Assembly (NCBI GenBank): GCA_937895435.1
Contig: CALAXT010000019.1
Span: 1 to 64,000 of the forward strand
DNA length: 64,000 bases
Origin: an uncultured Paracoccaceae bacterium
Lineage (GTDB): Bacteria; Pseudomonadota; Alphaproteobacteria; Rhodobacterales; Rhodobacteraceae
Direction: 5' to 3'
Position numbers and translations under genes: made by a program. Below the pieces are notes generated by a model. That model was not told where the DNA came from and did not search any database. It saw only the letters and a program-made list of their open reading frames with translations. Positions 21,884 through 30,397 of this stretch are shown here, one piece after another. Within the stretch, counting starts at the first letter, position 1, and each line of letters opens with the position of its first letter.

Positions 21884-22855
21884 TTAGCCGCGCGCGCGGC
21901 CGGCCCGCCCACCAGACCGCCCACCCCGCCCACCGGCGGCGGCAGCTTCTGAACTGGCTTCGGCAAAGGATTTACCGGCCGCCACTGCTTCCAATACGCG
22001 CGAAAACCGGATCCATTCACCACCATTTGCGTCATGGTTCATCAAGAAATTTGCGGCACGAATGGCCTCCATTTCAACCTGACGTACGGGGTTCATGATT
22101 GCGCTTGTCATCCCGGCGCCAATGGCCATCGGTAAAAACGCCGCGTTGATACCATGGCGATGCGGCATCCCAAAGGAGATGTTTGAGGCACCGCACGTGG
22201 TGTTCACGCCCAGCTCTTCACGCAGGCGGCGCACCAATGTGAACACCTGTTGACCGGCTGAGGCCAGCGCCCCCACCGGCATCACCAGCGGATCAACCAC
22301 AATATCATGCGCCGGAATGCCAAAATCGGCGGCGCGTTCCACGATTTTCTTCGCAACCGCAAAGCGCACCTCTGGGTCCATCGAAATGCCGGTGTCATCG
22401 TTTGAAATAGCCACAACGGGCACATTATATTTTTTAACCAGCGGCAGAACCATTTCCAAACGGTCTTCTTCGCCTGTGACCGAGTTGAGCAGGGGGCGAC
22501 CTTGGCAGGCGGCCAGTCCGGCCTCAAGCGCGCCGGGAACCGAGCTGTCGATGCACAGCGGCACATCGACCAACCCCTGCACCAGTTCAATCATCTGGCG
22601 CATCAGCGGCGGTTCGGTTTCATTTGGGTTTGGGTTTGAGTTGTAGACCACGCCTGCGTTGATATCGAGTACCATAGCGCCACAGGCGACCTGTTCCAGG
22701 GCATCGCGGGCGACGGTCGAAAAGTCACCGGCCTCAAGCTCGGCTGCCAATTTCTTGCGCCCGGTGGGGTTGATCCGTTCGCCGATCACGCAGAACGGCT
22801 CATCAAAGCCGATGACGACGGTTTTGGTTTTGGATTCGATCACTGTGCGTGTCAT
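21884..22855 (-). CDS. Methyltetrahydrofolate:corrinoid methyltransferase (pterin-binding family)
   Basis: Should move a methyl group between a corrinoid protein and tetrahydrofolate. The 323-residue pterin-binding TIM barrel shows VIGERINPTGRKKLA near residue 23, the folate-binding VLDINAGVVYNSNPN near 62, CIDSSVPGALEAGLA, LLNSVTGEED, and GASNISFGMPHRHGIN near 243. The C-terminus adds an Ala/Gly/Arg-rich tail (GGRGGRSGGRAGRARG) beyond the barrel. It begins nine bases after the reductase stop. The corrinoid partner is not encoded in this window. The function is inferred from fold and operon company. Confidence 0.87.
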   Translation of the reverse strand: MTRTVIESKTKTVVIGFDEPFCVIGERINPTGRKKLAAELEAGDFSTVARDALEQVACGAMVLDINAGVVYNSNPNPNETEPPLMRQMIELVQGLVDVPLCIDSSVPGALEAGLAACQGRPLLNSVTGEEDRLEMVLPLVKKYNVPVVAISNDDTGISMDPEVRFAVAKKIVERAADFGIPAHDIVVDPLVMPVGALASAGQQVFTLVRRLREELGVNTTCGASNISFGMPHRHGINAAFLPMAIGAGMTSAIMNPVRQVEMEAIRAANFLMNHDANGGEWIRFSRVLEAVAAGKSFAEASSEAAAAGGRGGRSGGRAGRARG

Positions 22856-22864
22856 GGAACTCTC

Positions 22865-23785
22865 TTATGCTGGGGTGGCAGGCGCGGTTGCGGCGCCCCC
22901 GTTTTGAATGGCCCAAGTGGCGTTTGCGGTGATGCCGCCCAAGGGGAAGAAATGCACAGACTCAATCCCAAAGCCTGGGTTGGCGGCTTTGTGTTCGGCA
23001 AGCGCAGTCAGAAAATCGTCAGGCGTAAACGGCATAAGCAGCTTTGTCACATCCCGCGCCCGCTTTTGCAACACGCGCAGCGATGCGCCAACACCACAGG
23101 CAATCGCAAATTTCAACAAGGTCTGCAGTTTCCCCGGGCCCGCCACACCAATATGGATCGGCAGCGAAATGCCCTCGGCTGCCAAACGTTCGGCCCACGC
23201 GATGACGGGTGCTGGTTCAAAGCAGAACTGGGTCGCCATCGCCATTTTTGCGTTGGTGCGCTCTGAAAATGCTTGTTTCCAACGCAGTGCCTCCATCACC
23301 ATTTTATCTGATCCATCTGGATCGATATCGCGGTTACCTTCGGGGTGACCAGCGATATGCAGACGATCAAACCCAGAAAAAGCGCCGCTTTCCAGCAGTT
23401 GCATCGATGTTGCAAAATCACCATGTGGTGTGGCCACGCCCCCGGCCAGCAGCAGCGCCTGTTTTACGCCCGCCTCGCCCTGATAGCGTGCAATCCAATC
23501 GCCCAGTGTCGCGCGGTCTTTGATGATGCGCGCGGGGAAATGCGGCATGGGGGTAAAGCCTTCGTCGCTTAACCGCTTTGCCGTAGCCACCATATCTTCA
23601 ATCGCGGTGCCTTCGATATGGGCGATGTAAACGCGGGTGCCCGCAGGCAAGAGTGGGCGGAAATCTGCAATTTTTTCCGCTGTGCGTGGCATGACCTCAA
23701 TCGAATAGCCTTGCAAGAACGCCTCAAGCTTGGGGTTTACAGCTGCGGTTTGCGCAGAATCGCCTTTGAAATTCAGCAGCGCCAT
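22865..23785 (-). CDS. Atypical methylenetetrahydrofolate reductase (MetF family)
   Basis: A 306-residue flavin-type MTHFR homologue. In this setting it probably oxidises methyl-THF to methylene-THF, linking demethylation to one-carbon oxidation. The barrel is visible in SIEVMPRTAEKI near residue 28 (catalytic Glu region), ALLLAGGVATPHGDF, the FAD-region HIAGHPEGN, MATQFCFEP near 185, and IHIGVAGPGKLQTLL. It differs enough from housekeeping MetF to suggest a dedicated form, in the way MetF2 serves chloromethane use in other bacteria. An ideal AAAGGAGG site precedes the ATG. The direction of catalysis is inferred. Confidence 0.83.
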   Translation of the reverse strand: MALLNFKGDSAQTAAVNPKLEAFLQGYSIEVMPRTAEKIADFRPLLPAGTRVYIAHIEGTAIEDMVATAKRLSDEGFTPMPHFPARIIKDRATLGDWIARYQGEAGVKQALLLAGGVATPHGDFATSMQLLESGAFSGFDRLHIAGHPEGNRDIDPDGSDKMVMEALRWKQAFSERTNAKMAMATQFCFEPAPVIAWAERLAAEGISLPIHIGVAGPGKLQTLLKFAIACGVGASLRVLQKRARDVTKLLMPFTPDDFLTALAEHKAANPGFGIESVHFFPLGGITANATWAIQNGGAATAPATPA

Positions 23786-23834
23786 CTGGGGCCTCCTTTG
23801 GTCGCGAATGTGTTGTCATGGGCGGGGCAGCAGG

Positions 23835-24131
23835 TCAGGCCCAGCCATCGTTTGCAATCAGGGTTTTGATACGCTCAAGGTCATATTCAGCTTCCAACCG
23901 GTCGGCCTCGGCGCGGGCGATCTCTTGTGGGTCGCCGGCCATTTCAACCGGATCTGCCTTGCGCCATTCTGCAAGATAGGCATCGGTGTCGCGCGCGCCA
24001 ATTTTCATCGCACAGCGATCAATCGCTTGTTCAAACCGCTCTGGCAGCGGCAGTTTGGCCGCAGTGCGGCCCTTACCCACGATAACTTGGGCCGGAATGT
24101 CGCGCCAATAGACGATTGTAACAAGTGCCAT
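23835..24131 (-). CDS. Small protein of the family named 'virulence factor', head of methyl-transfer operon
   Basis: A 98-residue soluble protein (TIVYWRDIPAQVIVGKGR at the start, a Lys/Leu-rich middle, a charged helical end). It matches the small family that databases label 'virulence factor', for which no biochemical role is established to my knowledge. AGGGG lies eight bases before the chosen ATG at 24131. The gene leads the operon, 49 bases before the reductase, so a role in folate/corrinoid C1 transfer is likelier than virulence. That is inferred from position only. Confidence 0.72.
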   Translation of the reverse strand: MALVTIVYWRDIPAQVIVGKGRTAAKLPLPERFEQAIDRCAMKIGARDTDAYLAEWRKADPVEMAGDPQEIARAEADRLEAEYDLERIKTLIANDGWA

Positions 24132-24315
24132 GATGATTCCCCTATTCAATCCCTGCTTCTAAAGTGCCGCCCTCGTCATACTGTGCTGAATTTCGACACT
24201 CAAAGCCACCGTTGCGACGCGTGCGGTCTGAATGATGATTTCCGCGCGATGCCAAGGCTTGCGCGCGCGCGCTTGCACCATTACCTTGGGGATAACTTGT
24301 GTTGGAGGGCGACAG

Positions 24316-25434
24316 ATGACGCCCGAGCGTCCCATAGGTGCGGACGCGTTCCCCATAGCGGTAGAGCCGACCGCGCCTGATCCCGCTGAGCGGGCACCGC
24401 TTTATGCGGCGCTTGATCTTGGCACGAATAGCTGTCGCATGCTGATTGCCCGACCAAAGGGCAATCAGATTCATGTGGTGGACAGTTTTTCCAAGACCGT
24501 TCAGCTCGGTCAGGGGCTAGAGGTATCTGGCCGTTTGTCACGTGCCGCAATGGAGCGGACCGTGCAGGCGTTGCGGATTTGCCAAAAAAAGCTCGAACGC
24601 CATACCATCACCCAGATGCGGCTTGTTGCAACAGAGGCCTGTCGGCGTGCCAGCAATGGTGTTGAGTTCATGCGTCAGGTGCAGCGTGAAACCGGGCTGC
24701 GGTTGCAGATTATCAAACCCGAGGAAGAGGCGCGGCTGGCGGTCGTGTCTTGTGCGCCCTTTGTCAGCGCCCGCACTGAACAGCTGTTGGTGGTCGATAT
24801 TGGTGGGGGATCGACCGAACTGGTGTGGGTTGATTTGGCAAATGTCCAGCCCGCGCTGCGGGGGCGTGCGATCATGCGCCTGCACGAAGGCTTTGGCCAA
24901 GCAGGCAGCGAAAGTGTTTTGGGCGCGCGGGTGATTGATTGGATTTCTGTGCCGCTGGGGGTTGCCACGCTGAAAGATCAGTTCCGCGATGTTGATGACG
25001 ACGCTGCGCGCTTTGCGTTGATGAGCTGGTTTTTTGAAGAAAATCTGGCTGGCTTTAAACCCTATCAGAACACCCCGGCTGGGGCTGGGTTTCAGATTAT
25101 TGGCACGTCGGGCACAATTACCACTGTGGCCGCGTCTTTTCTGGGGTTGAAACGGTATGACCGAACCAAGGTTGATGGGCTGATGATGACATCGGGCCAG
25201 ATCGATTCGGTCATTCAGGAATATCTGTCGTTGGGGCCTGAGGGTCGGCGCACGGATCCGCGGATTGGTCGTGACCGTCATGCCCTGATTATGTCTGGCG
25301 CGGCAATTTTGCAGGCGATGATGCGCGTGTGGCCGACCGACCTGCTGTCGGTGGCTGATCGTGGCCTGCGTGAAGGGCTGCTGTACGCGCAGATGAGCGC
25401 CGATGGCGTGTTGCAAGAGGAACCATTGAAATGA
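24316..25434 (+). CDS. ppx: Ppx/GppA exopolyphosphatase / pppGpp phosphatase family protein
   Basis: Hydrolyses inorganic polyphosphate and/or the gamma-phosphate of pppGpp. The 372-residue actin-like ATPase fold shows [18 protein letters not shown] near residue 28, [11 protein letters not shown], the acidic [24 protein letters not shown] near 160, and [11 protein letters not shown] near 265. The start at 24316 has GGAGG nine bases upstream, and the longer frame is Arg/Cys-rich and unlikely. It overlaps rlmE by four bases (ATGA). The choice between Ppx and GppA activity cannot be made from sequence. Confidence 0.9.
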   Translation: MTPERPIGADAFPIAVEPTAPDPAERAPLYAALDLGTNSCRMLIARPKGNQIHVVDSFSKTVQLGQGLEVSGRLSRAAMERTVQALRICQKKLERHTITQMRLVATEACRRASNGVEFMRQVQRETGLRLQIIKPEEEARLAVVSCAPFVSARTEQLLVVDIGGGSTELVWVDLANVQPALRGRAIMRLHEGFGQAGSESVLGARVIDWISVPLGVATLKDQFRDVDDDAARFALMSWFFEENLAGFKPYQNTPAGAGFQIIGTSGTITTVAASFLGLKRYDRTKVDGLMMTSGQIDSVIQEYLSLGPEGRRTDPRIGRDRHALIMSGAAILQAMMRVWPTDLLSVADRGLREGLLYAQMSADGVLQEEPLK

Positions 25435-26216
25435 GCACCGCAAAAACACCTTCGGGCAAAAGCTCGGGTCGGGGCACGCGTGAGTTGCGGGTGCGGGTCA
25501 AAACCGCAAAGGGGCGCAAGCTTTCTTCAACCCTTTGGCTCGAGCGCCAGCTTAATGACCCCTATGTGCAAAAAGCCAAGCTTGAGGGGTATCGCGGACG
25601 CGCCGCCTATAAGATCATCGAATTGGATGACAAATTCCATTTTCTGCGCCCCGGGGTGCGCGTGGTTGATTTGGGCTGTGCGCCGGGGGGGTGGACCCAA
25701 GTTGCCGTAACCCGTGTGAATGCGCTTGGTGCGCGCCGAGGCAAGCCGCAGGGCCATGTTTTGGGCGTTGACTTGCAAGATGTCTTGGCGATTCCCGGCG
25801 CTGATCTGCACGTGCTGGATTTTCTGGCCGATGGTGCGGATGATCAGGTTAAGGCATGGCTGGGTGGCCCGGCTGATGTCGTCATGAGCGATATGGCCGC
25901 TGCGTCATCGGGGCATAAACAAACCGATCACTTGCGCATTGTGGCGCTGTGTGAAGCGGCGGCGTATTTCGCGTTTGATGTGTTGGTGCCGGGGGGCACG
26001 TTTGTGGCCAAAGTTTTGGCAGGTGGCGCTGAAATGGGGCTGCTGACGATGCTGAAAAAGAACTTTCAGATGGTTGCCAATGTCAAACCGCCAGCCAGTC
26101 GCGCGGACAGTTCAGAAAAATACGTGGTTGCGATGGGCTATCGTGGTGTGGCGCCTGCCCCCTTTGTCGATGGGCCTGATGCCGATGATGTGGATATGGG
26201 GGCCAGTCACACCTAA
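25431..26216 (+). CDS. rlmE: 23S rRNA 2'-O-methyltransferase (U2552)
   Basis: FtsJ/RrmJ-family SAM-dependent enzyme that methylates the A-loop uridine of 23S rRNA and aids 50S maturation. The 261 residues include a basic N-terminal extension, the SAM motif [15 protein letters not shown] near residue 80, and the K-D-K-E set in [38 protein letters not shown] and SEKYVVAMG. It starts within the ppx stop (ATGA), so the pair is translationally coupled. It converges on the ribbon-helix-helix gene. Confidence 0.95.
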   Translation: MSTAKTPSGKSSGRGTRELRVRVKTAKGRKLSSTLWLERQLNDPYVQKAKLEGYRGRAAYKIIELDDKFHFLRPGVRVVDLGCAPGGWTQVAVTRVNALGARRGKPQGHVLGVDLQDVLAIPGADLHVLDFLADGADDQVKAWLGGPADVVMSDMAAASSGHKQTDHLRIVALCEAAAYFAFDVLVPGGTFVAKVLAGGAEMGLLTMLKKNFQMVANVKPPASRADSSEKYVVAMGYRGVAPAPFVDGPDADDVDMGASHT

Positions 26217-26228
26217 GCGAGGGGGCAC

Positions 26229-26468
26229 CTACGCGTCTTTGGCTACAAGACGCGTGCGCAAATCTTCCAGGACAAAAAGCCGGATGGCAGAGGCCAGGCC
26301 AAGCTCTGCCGGGCGGGTGGCATCAATCTGGGCTGCAAGCGCATTCAGGGGCTGTGCGCGCCGGGCTGCTGCTTGGCGAAACTCTTGCCAAAATGGCTCT
26401 TCGAGCGACACGCTGGTGCGATGGCCCTGCAGGGTGAGCGAACGTTTGGTGGGGCCGGGCGTGGTCAT
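26229..26468 (-). CDS. Ribbon-helix-helix domain protein
   Basis: A 79-residue protein of the RHH_4 type (KRSLTLQGHRTSVSLEEPFWQEF, then a helical middle and RLFVLEDLRTRLV). The beta strand and two helices suggest DNA binding as a dimer, but no target is known. It starts inside the stop of the 58-codon gene upstream (ATGA overlap) and ends the fumC transcript. Its last codons contain an inverted repeat (26232-26240 with 26247-26255) that could act as a terminator. Confidence 0.85.
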   Translation of the reverse strand: MTTPGPTKRSLTLQGHRTSVSLEEPFWQEFRQAAARRAQPLNALAAQIDATRPAELGLASAIRLFVLEDLRTRLVAKDA

Positions 26469-26641
26469 GGCGTGCGTTTATGACCATCTAACTGAGAATT
26501 TTGCTGAGCTAATTTTGCCTTTTGCAATGCTTTTTCAGCCTTGGGCAAACCGTGCAAAGCCGCGTTTTGATCGGCCGTGGCCTTTTTAAGCAGTTTTGCG
26601 CGGGCCTTGCGAGCCCGCGCCAGTGGCACAACCGTACCCAT
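26465..26641 (-). CDS. DUF4169-family small protein
   Basis: A 58-codon gene found by reading the gap between fumC and the ribbon-helix-helix gene. It encodes a very basic product starting [18 protein letters not shown] and ending in DGHKRTP, with long Lys/Ala/Gln helices and no cysteine. This is the DUF4169 pattern, and the same neighbour order is common in Rhodobacterales. The start shares one base with the fumC stop (TGATG), and the stop overlaps the next start by four bases (ATGA), so all three should be translated together. The function is unknown. Confidence 0.85.
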   Translation of the reverse strand: MGTVVPLARARKARAKLLKKATADQNAALHGLPKAEKALQKAKLAQQNSQLDGHKRTP

Positions 26642-28035
26642 CAGCCACGCGGGCCGATCATATCTTCGGGCCGAACGATACGGTCAAAGGTCTCGCCATC
26701 CACCAGGCCCAAGGCAATTGCCTCTTGCCGCAGGGTAGTGCCGTTTTTGTGCGCGGTTTTCGCAACTTTGGTGGCATTGTCATAGCCGATGGTGGGCGCA
26801 AGCGCGGTCACCAACATCAGGCTCTCTTTCATCAACTGGTCAATCCGCGCCACATTGGCTTGGGTGCCGACCACCATATTGTCCGTAAAGCTGCCCGCCG
26901 CATCACCCAAAAGCTGCATGGATTGCAGCACGTTATAAGACATCATTGGGTTATAGACGTTCAGCTCAAAATGACCCTGGCTGCCAGCAAAACCGACGGC
27001 AGCATCATTGCCCATGACATGGGCACAGACCATGGTCAGCGCTTCGGCCTGTGTTGGGTTTACTTTGCCCGGCATGATGGAACTGCCCGGCTCATTTTCG
27101 GGCAAGATCAACTCGCCCAGGCCTGAGCGCGGGCCAGAGCCCAGCAGACGCATGTCATTGGCAATTTTGAACAGACTGGCGGCCACAGTTTTTAGCGCAC
27201 CCGAAAACATCACCATCGCGTCATGGGCGGCCAATGCTTCGAATTTGTTGGGGGCTGTGACAAAGGGCAGGCTTGTGATCTGCGCGATTTGGGCCGCAAC
27301 GCGGCTGTCCCAGCCAACCTTGGTGTTTAAGCCGGTGCCCACGGCGGTGCCACCTTGAGCAAGTTCGTAAATTTCAGGCAAGATCTTGTTGATCCGCATA
27401 ATGCCTTGGGCCACCTGATGTGCATAGCCGCCAAATTCTTGGCCCAGTGTCAGGGGCGTCGCATCTTGTGTGTGGGTGCGGCCGATTTTGATGATGTCTT
27501 TAAAATCATCTGATTTTACCAGCAATGCCGCATGCAGCTTGGCCAAACCGGGCAACAATGTGTCGCGCGCCATCATGCCGATCGCCACATGCATCGCGGT
27601 GGGAAAGGTGTCGTTGGAACTTTGGCCCATATTGACGTGGTCATTGGGGTGAATGGGCGCCTTGGATCCCATCACACCACCCAGCATTTCAATGGCGCGG
27701 TTGCTGATCACCTCATTGGCGTTCATGTTGCTTTGTGTGCCTGACCCTGTTTGCCAGACAACCAGCGGAAAATTGTCATCAAATTGGCCAACAATCACCT
27801 CATCGGCGGCGACTATGATTGCATTCCCTAGGTCTGCGGCGATATCGCCCTGATCAATATTCACCTGTGCACAGGCCTTTTTGATCACACCCAAAGCGCG
27901 GATGATGGCCACAGGTTGGCGTTCCCAACCGATTGGGAAATTCAGGATCGAGCGTTGGGTCTGCGCGCCCCAATATTTATCGGCAGGCACCTGCAAAGGG
28001 CCAAAGCTGTCAGTTTCGGTGCGGAACGCGGTCAT
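26641..28035 (-). CDS. fumC: Class II fumarate hydratase
   Basis: Iron-independent fumarase of the TCA cycle, converting fumarate to malate. The 464-residue protein has [16 protein letters not shown] near residue 100, [17 protein letters not shown], and the family signature [15 protein letters not shown] near 318 in the mobile catalytic loop. The start at 28035 is chosen because AGGAG lies nine bases upstream. The earlier ATG overlaps that site. It heads a transcript with two tiny genes. Confidence 0.96.
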   Translation of the reverse strand: MTAFRTETDSFGPLQVPADKYWGAQTQRSILNFPIGWERQPVAIIRALGVIKKACAQVNIDQGDIAADLGNAIIVAADEVIVGQFDDNFPLVVWQTGSGTQSNMNANEVISNRAIEMLGGVMGSKAPIHPNDHVNMGQSSNDTFPTAMHVAIGMMARDTLLPGLAKLHAALLVKSDDFKDIIKIGRTHTQDATPLTLGQEFGGYAHQVAQGIMRINKILPEIYELAQGGTAVGTGLNTKVGWDSRVAAQIAQITSLPFVTAPNKFEALAAHDAMVMFSGALKTVAASLFKIANDMRLLGSGPRSGLGELILPENEPGSSIMPGKVNPTQAEALTMVCAHVMGNDAAVGFAGSQGHFELNVYNPMMSYNVLQSMQLLGDAAGSFTDNMVVGTQANVARIDQLMKESLMLVTALAPTIGYDNATKVAKTAHKNGTTLRQEAIALGLVDGETFDRIVRPEDMIGPRG

Positions 28036-28121
28036 GGGGGATGTCTCCTGCAAATTATGCCTGTGGCATAGCGCGGGGGGGGCGTAAGATCAATCGGCAT
28101 GCCGTAGCATACAGGCGCGGC

Positions 28122-28562
28122 TTATGTTTTGCGAAAACTGTCCAAACGCACAACCTCACCTTCGGGTTGCGGCGGGGTATCTTCGTCGTCTTCATCTTCA
28201 TCGTCTGGGTCGACGGTTTCAAACCGCAGGCCAAATTCCACCGAAGGGTCGACAAACGTCCGAATGGCATCAAACGGAATATACATCGGCTCTGGCGAAT
28301 CGCCGAAATTCAGCGTGATGGCAAAACCTTCGGGATCAACGGCCAGATTGTCATACCAATTTTGAATGACCACCGTCATATCGCCCGGATAGCGATCATG
28401 TAGCCAATCGGCCAAAGCCACATCGGGGTGATTGGTGTCAAATGTGATGAAAAAGTGATGGCTGCCTGGCAGGCCGTTGGCCGCCACGTCTTGCAACACT
28501 TGTTCAATCAGCCCGCGCATGGCCCGGTGCATCAGGTTGCCATAGTCAATACTGCGCGCCAT
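28122..28562 (-). CDS. sspB: ClpXP adaptor protein SspB, alphaproteobacterial type
   Basis: Binds ssrA-tagged proteins and hands them to ClpXP. The 146-residue product has the SspB fold core (HHFFITFDTNHPDVALADWL near residue 40, NLAVDPEGFAITLNFGD). It has a flexible Asp/Glu-rich linker around 118-131 and a hydrophobic C-terminal ClpX-docking end (EVVRLDSFRKT). AAGGGGG precedes the start. The tag it should recognise is encoded 1.5 kb away in ssrA. Confidence 0.92.
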   Translation of the reverse strand: MARSIDYGNLMHRAMRGLIEQVLQDVAANGLPGSHHFFITFDTNHPDVALADWLHDRYPGDMTVVIQNWYDNLAVDPEGFAITLNFGDSPEPMYIPFDAIRTFVDPSVEFGLRFETVDPDDEDEDDEDTPPQPEGEVVRLDSFRKT

Positions 28563-28642
28563 GGGGCCCCCTTTTGAAATATCGGTTTATCCTTAATTGA
28601 TTCGAGCGCGAAGAAAAGGGGCCGTTGGGGTTTTTATATGCC

Positions 28643-29923
28643 TTAAACCGATCCATTTGCCGCGATAAGGGCTGACAGGCCCGCGCACAGACCAAGCACA
28701 TAGGCCAAAGGCCAGCGCCGCCAAAACAGTGTGATCGCCGCCACCGCCATTACCCCCACAGTAACGGGGCGGAGACTGCCCCATTCGGGCCAGATCAGGT
28801 GTAGTGGGCCAAAAGTCACCGAATGCAGTGTTGTGAAAATCACGTGCAGCGCAAACCACAGCGATAAATTGGCGATAACCCCCACCACGGCTGCTGAAAT
28901 TGCTTGCAGTGCCGCGCTAAGCGCCGGACGCGTGCTGATGAAATCCAAATAGGGGGCGCCAACGAAAATCCAAAGAAAACAGGGAATAAAGGTCATCCAA
29001 AGCGCAACCCCCGCCCCGGCCAACCCCAGTGTCCAGCCGCCCACACCATGGGCGGCCATGTATCCCACGAACTCTGTCACCAAAATCAAAGGCCCCGGTG
29101 TTGTTTCGGCCAGCCCCAAACCATCCATCATCGCGGCTGTGCTCAGCCAGCCCAGATCCGTCACCGCCCGCTGTGCCATAAAGGCCAAAACGGCATAGGC
29201 GCCGCCAAATGTCACCACGGCAAGCCCAGCAAAAAAACTGCCGATTTTTGCTAAGATCCCGCCCTCAAACAGCCAAAGGCCGGCCAAAGGCACCAGCCAC
29301 ATCGCCCCCCAGCCAAACAGGCTTTGCCATGGGAAACGCGGCAATGCGGCGCCAAAGACAGCCCGGGCCACCCGCCCGCGCCCAAACACCACACCAGCCA
29401 GCGCCGCGCAGCCGATAACGGCAGGAAAGGGGACTTGCATCAGAAAAAGTGCTGTAAAAGCCAATCCAGCCAATAGGCGAGCTTGGGCGCTGATTAGGGC
29501 GCGACGGGCCATGCGCCAAAGTGCGTCAGCTATGATCACAACGACGCTGGCCTGTACCCCCAAAAACAGGGCTGCCACCAGCGGCACTTGTCCCAAGGCT
29601 GCATACACAACGGACAAGCCCAGCACGACCAAGGCGCCGGGCGCTACAAAAAGCCCGCCTGCCATCACACCACCCAAGGTGCCATGCAGCCGCCAGCCGG
29701 CATAGGTGACAAGCTGCATCGCCTCGGGTCCGGGTAAAAACATGCAAAACGACAAGGCGCGCAGAAAATCGCCCTGATCCAGCCAGCCGCGCTGATCCAC
29801 CAATTCACGTTGCATCAGGGCTATCTGCGCCGCGGGGCCGCCAAATGATAAAATTCCAATTTGGGCAAAGACGGCTGCTGACTGGGAAAAGCTTGGGGGG
29901 GGCAATGTGCCGGGGCTGGACAT
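28643..29923 (-). CDS. chrA: Chromate transporter ChrA family, two-domain
   Basis: A membrane protein of 426 residues with two homologous chromate-transport domains and about ten hydrophobic segments. The first begins GILSFGGPAAQIALMQREL with FCMFLPGPEAMQLVTYAGWR. The second carries VVTFGGAYAVLAFM with LAETTPGPLILVTEFVGYMAAH. Family members export chromate or related oxyanions, and the actual substrate here is unknown. The start at 29923 gives MSSPGTLPPPSF with AGAGG about 11 bases upstream. The longer frame reaches the tmRNA gene region. Confidence 0.9.
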   Translation of the reverse strand: MSSPGTLPPPSFSQSAAVFAQIGILSFGGPAAQIALMQRELVDQRGWLDQGDFLRALSFCMFLPGPEAMQLVTYAGWRLHGTLGGVMAGGLFVAPGALVVLGLSVVYAALGQVPLVAALFLGVQASVVVIIADALWRMARRALISAQARLLAGLAFTALFLMQVPFPAVIGCAALAGVVFGRGRVARAVFGAALPRFPWQSLFGWGAMWLVPLAGLWLFEGGILAKIGSFFAGLAVVTFGGAYAVLAFMAQRAVTDLGWLSTAAMMDGLGLAETTPGPLILVTEFVGYMAAHGVGGWTLGLAGAGVALWMTFIPCFLWIFVGAPYLDFISTRPALSAALQAISAAVVGVIANLSLWFALHVIFTTLHSVTFGPLHLIWPEWGSLRPVTVGVMAVAAITLFWRRWPLAYVLGLCAGLSALIAANGSV

Positions 29924-30027
29924 GATGTCTGGGACCTCTGCGGTGAAAGACGCGCGTACGCCTGCCCCGACAGTTAGCGCCCAAGCTTCCATCTTTCAGC
30001 ATGTAATCGTAAAAGTTTTAAGAAAGT

Positions 30028-30341
30028 GCAGGCTTCTGTTGCCAGGTGCCTGCGAACCCCGCCTTACGCTGCTAGGCGCAAGGGCTTAGTTTCGGCGACC
30101 CGAACTGCTTACGCAGCCAGAGCCATTGCCGGAGCACGGTTGTCATTGGCAACTGTACGTTTGGACCGGTAACGGTGGTACCTCACCGAGCAAAAGCAAT
30201 CACCTTTACACGTTCGTCGATCCTATTTCGGCCCCATTCGCCCCCAATGAGGGATGTTTGGTGGAGCCGCCGGGTACCGCCCCCGGGTCCGATCCGCTTA
30301 TTCCGTGCGCGTTTATCGCCATATTTCCCGTTTCCGAGAAC
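30028..30341 (-). ncRNA. ssrA: Transfer-messenger RNA, permuted two-piece (alphaproteobacterial) type
   Basis: Rescues stalled ribosomes and tags the nascent peptide. Reading the minus strand, the acceptor piece comes first (about 30341-30259). It ends in GGCTCCACCA with the T-arm-like GGACCCGGGGGCGG just before. A spacer of 23 bases (30258-30236) is removed. The coding piece then starts at 30235 with GGGGCC, which pairs with GGCTCC of the acceptor end, followed by GGATCGACG. The tag frame at 30150-30109 reads ANDNRAPAMALAA and a TAA stop. A hairpin (30028-30033 with 30048-30053) followed by T-rich sequence ends the RNA. The exact processing ends are estimates. Confidence 0.95.
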
Positions 30342-30347
30342 ACTATG

Positions 30348-30376
30348 AACATAGGCGCGGGTGGGCCCAACCACAA
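30348..30376 (-). promoter_or_regulatory. Candidate ssrA promoter
   Basis: On the minus strand TTGTGG (30376-30371) and TATGTT (30353-30348) are separated by 17 bases. The expected start point near 30341 coincides with the 5' end predicted for the acceptor piece. Each box matches the sigma-70 consensus at four positions. Confidence 0.5.
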
Positions 30377-30397
30377 GTGCTGATCTGGGGTGCTGGC

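Noticed and set aside
23835-24131. Pathogenicity gene on the strength of the family name
   Set aside because: Its operon partners are one-carbon enzymes and nothing else nearby relates to virulence.
24538-25449. Open frame of 303 residues antisense to ppx/gppA
   Set aside because: Composition (Arg, His, Pro, Gln excess) and full overlap with a recognisable enzyme mark it as a shadow.
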